DNA of 64,000 nucleotides. Origin: Marinicauda pacifica. Its GTDB lineage: Bacteria; Pseudomonadota; Alphaproteobacteria; Caulobacterales; Maricaulaceae. A program made the position numbers and the translations under genes. Of this stretch, positions 52,448 to 61,499 are shown one piece after another. The number at the start of each line of letters is the position of its first letter. The stretch's first letter is position 1. Where the stretch lies: assembly GCF_004793635.1 (NCBI RefSeq), contig NZ_SRXV01000001.1:303501-367500 (forward strand), given 5' to 3'. Under the pieces are notes generated by a model. It did not search any database, was not told where the DNA came from, and saw nothing but the letters and a program-made list of their open reading frames with translations.

Positions 52448-52536
52448 GCGGGCGTGGCGGAACTGGTAGACGCACCGGACTTAAAATCCGTTGGAGGGCA
52501 ACCTCCGTGCCGGTTCGATTCCGGCCGCCCGCACCA
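52448..52536 (+). tRNA. tRNA-Leu (anticodon TAA)
   Basis: An 89-nt type-II tRNA with encoded CCA. The acceptor stem pairs GCGGGCG with CGCCCGC. The anticodon loop CTTAAAA gives TAA, and the long variable arm TGGAGGGCAACCTCC is typical of leucine tRNA. The T arm is GCCGG-TTCGATT-CCGGC. The topmost anticodon-stem pair is a mismatch, but the rest is regular. Confidence 0.94.
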
Positions 52537-52556
52537 TTTTTTCAGGGCCTGGTCCA

Positions 52557-53159
52557 ATGAGCGCAATTCACGAGCACTGCCTGGGCGCGGCCCAGACCCT
52601 GTCTCCGGACCTCACCGACGCGCTGCAGCGTCTCGGACCACTCCACCTGCCCTGCGACGACTCACAGCCGCTGGCCGAACGCCTGGCCCGTTCCGTGGCC
52701 GGTCAGCAGCTGAGCGTAAAGGCAGCCGGAACGATCTGGTCGCGTGTGTGCGCTGCAGCCGGGGAAGGTCCTCTGCTCGATTTTCTCGATCCGCGAAACG
52801 AGAAGACCTTGCGCGCCTGCGGCCTGTTCGGTGCAAAGACCGCTGCGGTGTACGCCATCGCATTCGAGGCCCGGGAGAACGGGCTGACCCGCGAGGCCCT
52901 CAAGAATCTTGGTGCCCCTGAGCGGGCCCGCCGACTGACGGCCATAAAGGGCGTAGGGCCGTGGACGGCGGACATGGTGAACCTGTTCTATTTCGGCGAA
53001 GAGGATATCTGGCCCGAAGGCGATGTGACCGCGCGCAAGACCCTGATTTCGCTCACCAGCAAGCGCCGCAAGACGGTGCGAAGCGCCGAGCGATTCGCAC
53101 CGTATCGCAGCTATCTCGCCCTCTATATGTGGCGCTGGGTCGACGCGCGGCCCGACTAG
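52557..53159 (+). CDS. alkA: DNA-3-methyladenine glycosylase II
   Basis: A 200-aa HhH-GPD glycosylase that excises alkylated purines. The helix-hairpin-helix is [21 protein letters not shown] and the catalytic Asp is in [12 protein letters not shown]. It has the small size of alphaproteobacterial AlkA lacking the N-terminal domain of the E. coli enzyme. It starts 20 bp after the tRNA and ends in CTAG, shared with the convergent hydratase gene. Confidence 0.9.
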   Translation: MSAIHEHCLGAAQTLSPDLTDALQRLGPLHLPCDDSQPLAERLARSVAGQQLSVKAAGTIWSRVCAAAGEGPLLDFLDPRNEKTLRACGLFGAKTAAVYAIAFEARENGLTREALKNLGAPERARRLTAIKGVGPWTADMVNLFYFGEEDIWPEGDVTARKTLISLTSKRRKTVRSAERFAPYRSYLALYMWRWVDARPD

Positions 53160-54046
53160 CCTTTGCCGGACGATTTCGCACCGCGCGTGTGCGGGCGCTT
53201 GCTCACGCCTTCGGCGATCGGATCGCCAGAGTCGCGTTCCTTCACGGCCTGTTTGAACCCCACCTCCTGCGCGCGCTTGCGGAACCACAGCCCCTCGGGC
53301 GAGTGGCGCGCGATTCCATCAAAGATCGTGGCAAAGCGCTGGGTGTTGGACAGGCCCTGGGCCTCGACCGCCTGATTGACGACCATCTTGGTCATCATCA
53401 GCTGGTTTCGCGGTACGCCGGACAGCCGCCCTGCCAGACGCTCGACCGCGGAGTCCAGCTTGTCCTCCGGGACGGTCTCAAGCGCGAGCCCGATTCGCAC
53501 CGCTTCCTTCCCGTCTATGAGTTCACCGGTCATCATCATGCGCTTGGCCTGCTGCGGCCCGAGGCGGTGAACCCACATGGACGGCGTCGGCACGCCCCAG
53601 ACCCGCGCCGGCGGGTAACCGATACGCGCATCTTCGGCCATGATGACAAAGTCGCAGCACAGGGCGATGTCGGAGCCGCCGGCCGCGGCGGCACCGTGGA
53701 CGCGGGCAATGGTCGGCTTGTGGGAACGCCACAGTGACATGAAGTCCTGCGTGTTGCGCTCCATGAACGCGAAATCGATCATCGGGTCCCAGGGCATGTC
53801 CTGGCTGCCGGGGATCTCGCCTTCGGTCTCGGCGTATTCGACCAGATCGTAGCCGCCGCAAAATCCCTTTCCCGCACCGCGTACGACGATGACATGCACT
53901 TCCGGGTCGGCCTCGGCCCGCTCCACGGCGGCTCGAATCTCCCCGGGCATCTCGTCATTGATGGCGTTGAAGCGTTCGGGACGGTTCAGGGTGATCGTCG
54001 CGATGCGTGCGTCGCGTTCGTAAAGAAGGCTGGAATATTCGCTCAT
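53156..54046 (-). CDS. enoyl-CoA hydratase/isomerase-family protein
   Basis: A 296-aa crotonase-fold protein. Oxyanion-hole segments are [17 protein letters not shown] and [20 protein letters not shown], and the catalytic-acid area is ARVWGVPTP. The 45-residue insertion after the first segment ([18 protein letters not shown]..) and long C-terminus match the group of crotonases that act with CaiB-type CoA-transferases. It is translationally coupled to the CaiB-like gene upstream (ATGA overlap), suggesting the two process the same acyl-CoA. Confidence 0.88.
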   Translation of the reverse strand: MSEYSSLLYERDARIATITLNRPERFNAINDEMPGEIRAAVERAEADPEVHVIVVRGAGKGFCGGYDLVEYAETEGEIPGSQDMPWDPMIDFAFMERNTQDFMSLWRSHKPTIARVHGAAAAGGSDIALCCDFVIMAEDARIGYPPARVWGVPTPSMWVHRLGPQQAKRMMMTGELIDGKEAVRIGLALETVPEDKLDSAVERLAGRLSGVPRNQLMMTKMVVNQAVEAQGLSNTQRFATIFDGIARHSPEGLWFRKRAQEVGFKQAVKERDSGDPIAEGVSKRPHTRGAKSSGKG

Positions 54047-55206
54047 GCGCCGGCTCCGGTCAGGGTTGCGATCTCGTCGTCGTCAAAACCGGACGCCTGC
54101 AACAAGGTTCGGGTGTCCTGCCCGATCGCGCTGCCCGCCACGGCATTCAGGCCGGGCCGCTCGCCATCGAATCGTGCCGGGCTGGCGGGCAGGCGAAGAC
54201 GGCCGGCCTTTCCACCATCCGCCTCGTAGAGAAAGCCGCTATTGAGCAGCTGGGGATGGGTCAGCATGTCCTCGGAGGTGTTCACCTTGCCGGCCGGTAC
54301 GCCCTTTTCACGCAGGCGGGCCAATACCGTTTCGACAGAGAGGCTGGCCACATTGGGCTCGCAGCGTTCGCGAATCGTGTCCCAGTTCAGGAACCGGCTG
54401 GCCATATCGGCGCAGCGCTCGTCCTCGAGCAGATCCAGCGCCTCGACGGCCTCGCACCAGCCGCCGAATTCCTTCTCCGACAGCATCACGACGACAAACC
54501 AGCCGTCCTTCGCCTTCCAGGGACGATACACCTTGGCGATGTTCGGTCCCGGGCGCACCGGATCGGCCAGCGTCAGCGGCATGTGCACATCCATCCAGGC
54601 GAAGGCGGTCGCGGCCTCCAGCATGGAGACCTCGACCCGCTTGCCCTTCCCGGTCGTGGCGCGTGCGGCGAGGGCGGCCGTCACCGCCTGGCACAGATAG
54701 AGCCCGGAGACCTTGTCGCAGATATATTGCGGATAGAGCGCCGGGTCCTCGTCGCCGGGCCGGGCGGCCAGCCCGCTTTCGGCCTGGATGACGGGGTCAT
54801 AGGCCCGCACGTCGCGCAGCGGCATTTCGGACCCGAATCCCGTGACCTCGCCGACGATCAGGCGCGGATAGCGTGCCTGGAGTTCGTCCGGATCGAGCCC
54901 GAGGCGCTCCGCAACGCCCGGCCGGTAATTATGCAGGAGGATGTCGGCATCGCCGAGCAGCCGGTGGAGGGCACCACGCCCCGACGCATCGGTCAGATCG
55001 AGGCTGATCAGCGTCTTGCCGCGTCCAAGAACGTGATGGGTCGAACTGGCGCCATCGCCGGCGATATAGCCCAGACGCCGGATGAGATCGCCGGCCGGCG
55101 GTTCGACCTTGATAACCTCTGCGCCCTGCTGCGCCAGGATCAGGCTGGCCAGCGGACCGGCGACAACCGTGGTCAGGTCGATGACCCGCACCCCGTCGAG
55201 AACCAT
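54043..55206 (-). CDS. CaiB/BaiF-type CoA-transferase
   Basis: A 387-aa family-III CoA-transferase. Diagnostic segments: [66 protein letters not shown], and the catalytic Asp region [19 protein letters not shown]. It moves CoA between carboxylates, or acts as a racemase if related to Amacr. The start with GGGAGGAAA is preferred to an extended frame. It makes an operon with the enoyl-CoA hydratase-like gene. Confidence 0.88.
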   Translation of the reverse strand: MVLDGVRVIDLTTVVAGPLASLILAQQGAEVIKVEPPAGDLIRRLGYIAGDGASSTHHVLGRGKTLISLDLTDASGRGALHRLLGDADILLHNYRPGVAERLGLDPDELQARYPRLIVGEVTGFGSEMPLRDVRAYDPVIQAESGLAARPGDEDPALYPQYICDKVSGLYLCQAVTAALAARATTGKGKRVEVSMLEAATAFAWMDVHMPLTLADPVRPGPNIAKVYRPWKAKDGWFVVVMLSEKEFGGWCEAVEALDLLEDERCADMASRFLNWDTIRERCEPNVASLSVETVLARLREKGVPAGKVNTSEDMLTHPQLLNSGFLYEADGGKAGRLRLPASPARFDGERPGLNAVAGSAIGQDTRTLLQASGFDDDEIATLTGAGA

Positions 55207-55312
55207 GATTTTCCTCCCTTTTTCAGCCGCCGCTTTTCGCGGCTCGCGTTTTGGATCAGGGTGGAACCGAATTCGCTCTCGCGCAATGGCGTGTGCTGGA
55301 AGAGGTGCAAAG

Positions 55313-56164
55313 ATGAGCACGGTTCGATTTGGTGTGACCGAGCCCCGCCGCCCCGGGACAGTCCTGGTCGATGCCACCTGGTTCATGCCGGGCGCAGCCG
55401 CGCAGACCGGCGCCCAGCTTTTCGATGCGCGGCGGTTGGCCGGAGCGGTGTATTTCGATATCGATGCGGTCAGCGACCCGACCAGCGCGCTGCCCCATAT
55501 GGCGCCTGGCGCCGCGCGGTTTCAGCGCTGGCTATCCGCTTACGGCCTGAGCGCTGAAGAATCATTCATCATCTACGATCAGAATTCAGGGTTCGCGTCG
55601 GCGCGGGTCTGGTGGACTTTCCTGCGATTCGGCCTGCAGGCGCGTATTCTCGATGGCGGGTTTGCCGCCGCTCTGAAGGCTGGCTGGCAAGTAGAAACCG
55701 GGCCACCCCCGCCGCGCAACGAAATGCCCGACGCCGATACGTCCGATCGCTACGCCGGCATGGTCATGCACGACACCACGATGAGCTGGGCCGATGTGCT
55801 GACCCACTCCAAGGCGGGTGATGCGCTGATCGTGGATGCGCGCCCGGCCGGGCGGTTCGAGGGACGCGACCGCGAACCGCGCGAGGGCCTGGCGTCGGGT
55901 CACATACCCGGATCGGTCAATCTGCCCTTCGGTGCGTTGCTCGATGCGGACGGACGCATGAAGCAGGGCGCAGCACTGAAGCGCGTTCTGCCGGACGTCG
56001 ATCCGGCCCGGCGCGTCGTGACCACGTGCGGATCGGGCGTGACCGCCGCGATTCTCTACGCGGCCTTCGCCGAGGTCGGCTTCCACGATGTGTGGCTCTA
56101 TGACGGGTCCTGGACCGAATGGGCGGGCCGCGGTGACCTGCCGGTTGCGACGGGGCCGGCCTAG
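55313..56164 (+). CDS. sseA: 3-mercaptopyruvate sulfurtransferase-like rhodanese
   Basis: A 283-aa two-domain rhodanese. The N-terminal domain has VDATWFMPG and GFASARVWWTFLRFGL. The C-terminal domain ends in the active loop TTCGSGVTAAIL, which is the mercaptopyruvate-type C-G-S-G-V-T-A sequence. It transfers sulfur to a thiol or cyanide acceptor. The stop shares CTAG with the tyrS stop on the other strand. Confidence 0.9.
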   Translation: MSTVRFGVTEPRRPGTVLVDATWFMPGAAAQTGAQLFDARRLAGAVYFDIDAVSDPTSALPHMAPGAARFQRWLSAYGLSAEESFIIYDQNSGFASARVWWTFLRFGLQARILDGGFAAALKAGWQVETGPPPPRNEMPDADTSDRYAGMVMHDTTMSWADVLTHSKAGDALIVDARPAGRFEGRDREPREGLASGHIPGSVNLPFGALLDADGRMKQGAALKRVLPDVDPARRVVTTCGSGVTAAILYAAFAEVGFHDVWLYDGSWTEWAGRGDLPVATGPA

Positions 56165-57432
56165 AAGCGGATCAGGAAGCGCTTTGCCTTGCCGACCGAA
56201 AGCACGACCGCACCAGCCTGTCCGGCGAGGGCGGAGAGGTCGGCGGTTTCATCGCCCAGCTTCGCGCCGTTGGCCGACACGGCGTTCTGCTTGATGAGGC
56301 GGCGCGCTTCGCCTTTCGAGGCGGCCGCGCCGACATTCGCCATGGCATCAATCAGGCTCAGCGCCTCACCGGCGGCGGCCTGATAGGTCGGCACTGCGCT
56401 TGCGATCATGTCGACCAGTTCTGCGTCGAGATCCGTGGCCTGACCAGAGAAGATGACGGCGCTGGCCCGTTCGCACAGCGCGGTCTGGCTGGCCCCGTGC
56501 ACCCGCGTGGTCAGCCAGCGCGCAAGGGCCTTCTGCGGCTCGCGCAGATGGGCTTCGACTGCTTCCAGTGCCTCGATGTCACCCAGGGGCAGATCGGTCA
56601 GCCACCGCAGGAATTTGGGCGCATCTGCGTCCGCGGTATTGAGCCAGAACTGGTAGAATTCGTACGGGCTCGTCAGCTCGGGGTCGAGCCAGACCGCGCC
56701 CTTCTCGGACTTGCCGTACTTCTTGCCTTCCGAGTTGGTCAGCAAGGGATAGGTAAGGGCGTGGCCCTGCACGCTTTCCATGCGCCGCAGCAGGTCGACC
56801 CCGCCGACGATATTGCCCCACTGGTCCGACCCGCCCATCTGCATCAGGCAACCATGTTCGCGGTAGAGGTGGACGAAATCGTAGCCTTGCAGGAGCTGGT
56901 AGGAAAATTCGGTAAAGCTGATTCCCTGCTCGCGGCTCTCGATCCGGTTGCGCACCGAGTCCTTGGTCAGCATCGCATTGACCGAGAAGTGCTTTCCGAC
57001 ATCGCGCAGGAAGCGCACGACGCTCATGTCCTGCCACCAGTCGCCATTATTCACGAAGATCGGCGCCGGGCCTTCGGTGCGCGCGAACAGCGATTCCATC
57101 TGGGCGCGCTGGCTCGCGATATTGGCCTGTACGGCCTCCTCGTTCTGAAGCGAGCGCTCGGTATCCTTGCCGGACGGATCGCCGATCATGCCGGTCGCGC
57201 CGCCAAGCAAAACAATGATCTGGCCGCCGCGTTGACGATAGCGGTCCATGCCCAGCAGCGGCATCAGATTGCCGGCGTGCAGGCTCGGCGCGCTGGGATC
57301 GAAGCCGACATAGAGCGGCGGGCGCTGGGTTTCGAGCACCGAATCGGTGAGTTCCGCGGTCTTCTGATGAAGAAGTCCACGCGCCTCGAGATCGGCGAGA
57401 AACGGAAGAGGAGTGGTGCGGGCGTCGGTCAT
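56161..57432 (-). CDS. tyrS: tyrosyl-tRNA synthetase
   Basis: A 423-aa class I synthetase. The HIGH-like motif is PSAPSLHAGNLMPLL, the tyrosine/ATP site continues with SYQLLQGYDFVHLYREHGC and GGSDQWGNIVGG, and the KMSKS-equivalent is KYGKSEKG. The C-terminal S4-like domain has EARRLIKQNAVSANGAK. It charges tRNA-Tyr. It is transcribed leftwards from a promoter in the 222-bp gap before the nitronate monooxygenase-like gene. Confidence 0.96.
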   Translation of the reverse strand: MTDARTTPLPFLADLEARGLLHQKTAELTDSVLETQRPPLYVGFDPSAPSLHAGNLMPLLGMDRYRQRGGQIIVLLGGATGMIGDPSGKDTERSLQNEEAVQANIASQRAQMESLFARTEGPAPIFVNNGDWWQDMSVVRFLRDVGKHFSVNAMLTKDSVRNRIESREQGISFTEFSYQLLQGYDFVHLYREHGCLMQMGGSDQWGNIVGGVDLLRRMESVQGHALTYPLLTNSEGKKYGKSEKGAVWLDPELTSPYEFYQFWLNTADADAPKFLRWLTDLPLGDIEALEAVEAHLREPQKALARWLTTRVHGASQTALCERASAVIFSGQATDLDAELVDMIASAVPTYQAAAGEALSLIDAMANVGAAASKGEARRLIKQNAVSANGAKLGDETADLSALAGQAGAVVLSVGKAKRFLIRF

Positions 57433-57654
57433 CGATCAGGGTCCGGCAATGCCAAGTCTTCGGGAAAGGAGCGCGTAGCCGCTCAAGCCGCGGTTTTCAA
57501 CAAACAAGCGCGTCTGGCTTGCGAACGCGGACCGATTGGTCCCACGTGGCGCCTCTTTTCACATCGCCCTCTTTCGCTGGCCGAAAACCGCGTTAGCTTT
57601 GGAGCCAAGTGAACGGCGTTCAATCGCCCGTCATATCAATCAGGGGAGGGGCCG

Positions 57655-58617
57655 TTGGCCGAACTCAAAGCGCTTGAAGGACGTCTGCGTCTGCCGGTTA
57701 TCGGCGCGCCGCTTTTCATCATTTCCAATCCCAAGCTGGTGATTGCCCAGTGCAAGGCCGGTGTGGTCGGCTCTTTCCCGGCGCTCAACGCCCGGCCCCA
57801 GTCCCAGCTGGACGAGTGGCTCGACGAGATCACGAGCGAGCTGGAGAGCTACAACGAGAAGAACCCGGACAGCCCCGCGGCCCCGTTCGCGGTGAACCAG
57901 ATCGTGCACCGGTCCAATGACCGGCTGGAGGCCGACCTCGCGACCTGCGAGAAATACAAGGTACCGCTGGTCATCACCTCGCTGGGTGCGCGCGAGGAGC
58001 TGAACCAGGCCGTCCAGGGCTGGGGCGGCCAGACGATGCACGACATCATCAATGTGAAATTTGCCCGTAAGGCCCTGGAAAAAGGGGCTGATGGCCTGAT
58101 CGCCGTGTGCTCGGGCGCGGGCGGGCATGCCGGGACGCTGTCGCCGTTTGCGCTGATCAGCGAGATTCGCGAATTCTTCGACGGCCCGCTGGCGCTCTCA
58201 GGGTCGATCTCGACCGGAGCCGGTGTGCTGGCGGCGCAGGCCCTGGGCGCCGACTACGCCTATATCGGCTCGGCCTTCATCGCGACGGAAGAGGCGCGTG
58301 CCACCGACGAGTACAAGGAAGGCATCGTGGAAGGACGCGCGGAAGACATTGTTTACACGAACCTTTTCACTGGCGTTCACGGCAATTACCTGCGCCGCTC
58401 CATCGCCTCGGCCGGACTCGATCCGGACAACCTGCCCGAAAGCGACCCCTCGGCGATGAATTTCGGATCGGGCGGCGGCAGCGACGCCAAGGCCTGGAAA
58501 GACATCTGGGGCTCGGGCCAGGGTATCGGCTCGGTGAAACAGGTCCAGCCGGCGGAAAATTTCGTCAAGCAACTGGAAAGTCAGTATAACGGGGCGAAGC
58601 GGCGGATCTGCAGCTAG
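57655..58617 (+). CDS. nitronate monooxygenase-like flavoprotein
   Basis: A 320-aa TIM-barrel flavoprotein of the 2-nitropropane dioxygenase/nitronate monooxygenase family. Key segments: LPVIGAPLFIISNPKLVIAQ (FMN-binding start), VCSGAGGHAGTLSPFALI with the active-site His, and ALSGSISTGAGVLAAQALGADYAYIGSAFIATEEA for FMN phosphate. It oxidises nitronates or, in some members, reduces quinones or enoyl groups. The start is TTG at 57655 after AGGGGAGGGG. Confidence 0.88.
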   Translation: MAELKALEGRLRLPVIGAPLFIISNPKLVIAQCKAGVVGSFPALNARPQSQLDEWLDEITSELESYNEKNPDSPAAPFAVNQIVHRSNDRLEADLATCEKYKVPLVITSLGAREELNQAVQGWGGQTMHDIINVKFARKALEKGADGLIAVCSGAGGHAGTLSPFALISEIREFFDGPLALSGSISTGAGVLAAQALGADYAYIGSAFIATEEARATDEYKEGIVEGRAEDIVYTNLFTGVHGNYLRRSIASAGLDPDNLPESDPSAMNFGSGGGSDAKAWKDIWGSGQGIGSVKQVQPAENFVKQLESQYNGAKRRICS

Positions 58618-58641
58618 GCCGGACCGCCTCTGACCGGACAC

Positions 58642-58680
58642 AAAAAGGCGCGCGAGGGAGGTCTCCTCGCGCGCCTTTTT
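58642..58680. terminator. bidirectional terminator between the nitronate monooxygenase-like gene and hfaD
   Basis: Arms AAAAAGGCGCGCGAG (58642-58656) and CTCGCGCGCCTTTTT (58666-58680) with a 9-nt loop. It lies between convergent genes and ends both. Confidence 0.88.
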
Positions 58681-58697
58681 CGATTGTTTTTAAGAGG

Positions 58698-59924
58698 TTA
58701 GCCGCCGTTCGGGCTGACCGTCGCGAAGGTCGAGGCGTTGCCGACCGCCGTCGCGCTGCCGGTCACGGCGCCGACATAGCCGTCATAGGACTGGCTGACG
58801 CCGGAGAACACGTTGCCGCTGTTGAGCTGGCGCGTATTGGCGTCGAGTCCGACGGGACACTCTGAACAGATATACCCCGATTGCGCATTGCCCATGGCCG
58901 AGCTGGTGGCAAAGGCCGACTGGCCCGATCCGCCTTGCATGACGACGTTTGCCGAGACATTGCCGGAATTGGTCTGGCCCACGCCGGCATAGGCGTCTGC
59001 CCCGAAATTGGAGAGGAGAACCTGGTTGCCGACCGCGTTGGCGGACCCGACCAGCGGACCGTTCTCGAAGGCGCCGACGCCCATGCGGGTCATCGCCTCG
59101 ACGTCGCCGGAATTCATCTGCTCGCCCTGCATGTGGGCGTAGCCCCATTCATTATAGAGGTTGGCGGTGTTGCCCGCGGCCTGGCTGGCGACGGTCGCGC
59201 CGTAGTCGGCATTGGCGATATCGGCCTCGGCGGTCGCGGAGATATTCCCGCCATTGGACTGGTCTATGTCCATGATCGTGCTGGAGTTCGTGCCGCCGGC
59301 AGTCACGCTATTGCCCGCTGCGGTCGCAGTCTGAACGGTCGTTTCGATCTCGGCATTGTCCGCTTCGAGTCGCGTTTCGGCGCGCACATCGCTGCCAGAG
59401 CTCTGTGTCAAAGCGAGATTGGCTTCAGAGTCCGCGGTTGCGATTTCGGCGGCATTGGCCGTCGCCTGGCTGTTGGACACGACATGGCCGGCATAGTCAC
59501 CAAGACGCAGTGCTGACAGCGCGCTAACCGTGCCTGAGCCCGCTACTTGTTGCACATCGGCGTCTATGTTCGTGCTGGCTGCCGCTGTTAGCGCATTACC
59601 TTGCGCGGTCGCGTTCGAGCTCGCGACTCCATAGACCGATTGCGCCTCGATCACCGATCGCGCGGTGATATCCCCCGAAACCGACTGAGTACTCCCCAGG
59701 GTGGTCCATTCGACCACTTCGCCGGTCACGGAGTTGGCCTGGGCGATGGCGATCCCGGTCACGGCTTCGGTGCCGGCGACCTCGTGACGGGACTCCGCGC
59801 GCGTCTCGGCCGCGTCGTTCGTCTGGTCGTTGGTCTGGCTACTGGTAGGTTCCGCGAAGCTGGCTGCGGATATCAGCATCGCGGCGCTCGTGCCCGCGAT
59901 CAACGTTCGAGCGAGCCTGGACAT
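58698..59924 (-). CDS. hfaD: holdfast anchor protein HfaD
   Basis: A 408-aa secreted protein, third gene of the hfa operon. A signal peptide (MSRLARTLIAGTSAAMLISA, then ASFA) is followed by a long array of imperfect repeats with strands such as AQGNALTAAASTNIDADVQQVAGSG, each with N-G, G-N, S-G and A-G turns. The pattern suggests a beta-solenoid or amyloid-like adhesin. Near the C-terminus YICSECPVGLDANTRQ holds two close cysteines. In Caulobacter HfaD helps fix the polysaccharide holdfast to the stalk tip. GGAGG lies 6 bp before the ATG at 59924. The start lies inside the hfaB coding end. Confidence 0.82.
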   Translation of the reverse strand: MSRLARTLIAGTSAAMLISAASFAEPTSSQTNDQTNDAAETRAESRHEVAGTEAVTGIAIAQANSVTGEVVEWTTLGSTQSVSGDITARSVIEAQSVYGVASSNATAQGNALTAAASTNIDADVQQVAGSGTVSALSALRLGDYAGHVVSNSQATANAAEIATADSEANLALTQSSGSDVRAETRLEADNAEIETTVQTATAAGNSVTAGGTNSSTIMDIDQSNGGNISATAEADIANADYGATVASQAAGNTANLYNEWGYAHMQGEQMNSGDVEAMTRMGVGAFENGPLVGSANAVGNQVLLSNFGADAYAGVGQTNSGNVSANVVMQGGSGQSAFATSSAMGNAQSGYICSECPVGLDANTRQLNSGNVFSGVSQSYDGYVGAVTGSATAVGNASTFATVSPNGG

Positions 59925-60831
59925 AGGGAGCCTCCGTTGGGGCATAGGACGTGGCGACCTGAACGCCGCCGGTAATGTCGGTCGATCCGCCGATCGGATC
60001 GTCAAAGGCACAAGTCTCATTCGGCGCGACGCCGTAGAGCTGGGCCGAGATTTCGACCACGGCGCGTTCGATGACGCTGCGCACGGCCAGCTGGACCGGT
60101 TCGAGCGAGCGGCCGCCGGCCGAAGCATCGAGAACCACGTCGCCGAAGAAGGCGAAGACGCCGGCCGAGAGTTCGCGGCCGATGATCTGCTTCTGGTAGG
60201 AGATGACGTCGACCACTTCGAGCGTGCGCGAATCGATCAGGCGCAGGTCGAGGCCGACATTCATCACGTAGAGACGGCGCGAGAACACCCCGGCCGGGTC
60301 GGAGTCCACCGAGTCGCCGGCGAACAGGTCCTGGCCGTTGGAGCGGATATTGGCGTTCAGCTCGGTGATGCCGCCGACCAGGTAATAGTCGGAGGACGGC
60401 ATCGCGCCGGCGTGAATCTGGCGCAGGCCTTGGGCCTCGCCCGAATCGCCGAGCAGCTGGGAGTTGGCGTAGCGCAGTTCCAGCTCGGCCACCGAGGTGT
60501 CGTAGCGTTCCACCAGGCGCGCACCGGCCTTGGCAAAGGCGCTCATCGCCATCAGGGCCGCGCCTTGCGTGACTCGCGTGCCGCCTTCCGGTGCGATCTG
60601 GCCGGTATAGTCGTTGATGCGTCCCACCGCGATACGCGGCGCGAAGCCGCGCTGGTGGGCGTGGTTGGCCATGCAGACGAGCGCCTGGGAATAGGGGGTC
60701 GGGTTTGCGGTCACCGGGGCGCCGCCGGTCGGCGTCGCGTAGAGCCCGTCCGAACCCGGCGTCGAGGTGGCGCACGCCGTCACAGAAAGCGCGCTGGCGG
60801 CAATCGTCAAAAGGCGCTTCAGACTAGTCAT
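59839..60831 (-). CDS. hfaB: holdfast anchor export protein HfaB (CsgG family)
   Basis: A 330-aa lipoprotein of the CsgG family, with the lipobox at SVTAC (Cys20) and the CsgG core: RIAVGRINDYTGQIAPEGGTRVTQGAA, SSDYYLVGGITELNANI, YVMNVGLDLRLIDSRTLEVV and VIERAVVEISAQLYGV. CsgG-type proteins form the outer-membrane pore for amyloid subunits; HfaB is needed to export or anchor HfaA and HfaD. The ATG overlaps the hfaA stop by 8 bp. The last about 28 codons overlap hfaD. Confidence 0.9.
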   Translation of the reverse strand: MTSLKRLLTIAASALSVTACATSTPGSDGLYATPTGGAPVTANPTPYSQALVCMANHAHQRGFAPRIAVGRINDYTGQIAPEGGTRVTQGAALMAMSAFAKAGARLVERYDTSVAELELRYANSQLLGDSGEAQGLRQIHAGAMPSSDYYLVGGITELNANIRSNGQDLFAGDSVDSDPAGVFSRRLYVMNVGLDLRLIDSRTLEVVDVISYQKQIIGRELSAGVFAFFGDVVLDASAGGRSLEPVQLAVRSVIERAVVEISAQLYGVAPNETCAFDDPIGGSTDITGGVQVATSYAPTEAPYVQARSNVDRGHERRDADIRSQLRGTYQ

Positions 60832-61297
60832 TTTGCACCTCCGTCCGTGTCTGGGCTGCGGTCTCGCCGTTCGCGGCCGCGACCGCGCCCGCGACTGCGG
60901 CGATATCGCCGGTATTGGTCTGGGTGGAGTTGACGACCACCGTGTTGTAGCGCCCGCTCACGACCACGTTCAGCTGATTGCCGATGGCGGTGGCGTTCGA
61001 CTGGGCAAACGGGCCGGTCTGGCCGTTGCCGCCGCCGGAGACCCCCCCCGAGACACCGCCATTGAATACGCCGGTCGCACTGGCCCGCGCCGAGACACCG
61101 ACGCCGGTCTGGATGATGCCGTTGACGACCACCCGGTTGCCGCCGGCGCCGCGCGCGCCCTGATAGGGACGGGTCTCGTCGCCGACCGACGTGCCGTATG
61201 GCCTTGAAAATTCAGCGCCATTGGCGCTTTGCGCCTGGACAGGCGCGCTCGTGGCGAGAAAAACCGCAGACAGGGTGATGAGGGGCATGCACCGCAT
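60824..61297 (-). CDS. hfaA: holdfast anchor protein HfaA (curlin-like)
   Basis: A 157-aa secreted protein. The signal peptide (MRCMPLITLSAVFLATSAPVQA) is followed by a Gly/Asn/Ser-rich chain: EFSRPYGTSVGDETRPYQGARG, GNRVVVNGIIQTGVG, GVSGGVSGGGNGQTGPF, SNATAIGNQLNVVVSG and QTNTGDIAAVAGAV. These strands with Q/N at set positions resemble curli-type repeats, as expected of HfaA. The start is ATG 61297 behind AAAGGAG. First gene of hfaABD. Confidence 0.88.
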   Translation of the reverse strand: MRCMPLITLSAVFLATSAPVQAQSANGAEFSRPYGTSVGDETRPYQGARGAGGNRVVVNGIIQTGVGVSARASATGVFNGGVSGGVSGGGNGQTGPFAQSNATAIGNQLNVVVSGRYNTVVVNSTQTNTGDIAAVAGAVAAANGETAAQTRTEVQND

Positions 61298-61499
61298 TGA
61301 TGTGTCTCCTTTGAAGACGCTTGGGAGACGAGGCTGCAACGCGTGTGCCAGATCGTGTGCCGGACGCCAGGCCAGACAGTGGCCTGGATCGGAGAGGGGG
61401 AGGGGTGAAGCGTGCCCATTGGCCCGGGCGCGATAACGTCCCATGTTAGGCGGGAGCTGCGGCGCGCATGCTCCGTCAATTTCAAGGATGGCTTCGCCC

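Noticed and set aside
58698..59924. CRISPR-like or tandem DNA repeat
   Set aside because: The repetition is at the protein level and imperfect; there are no equal spacers or identical DNA repeats.
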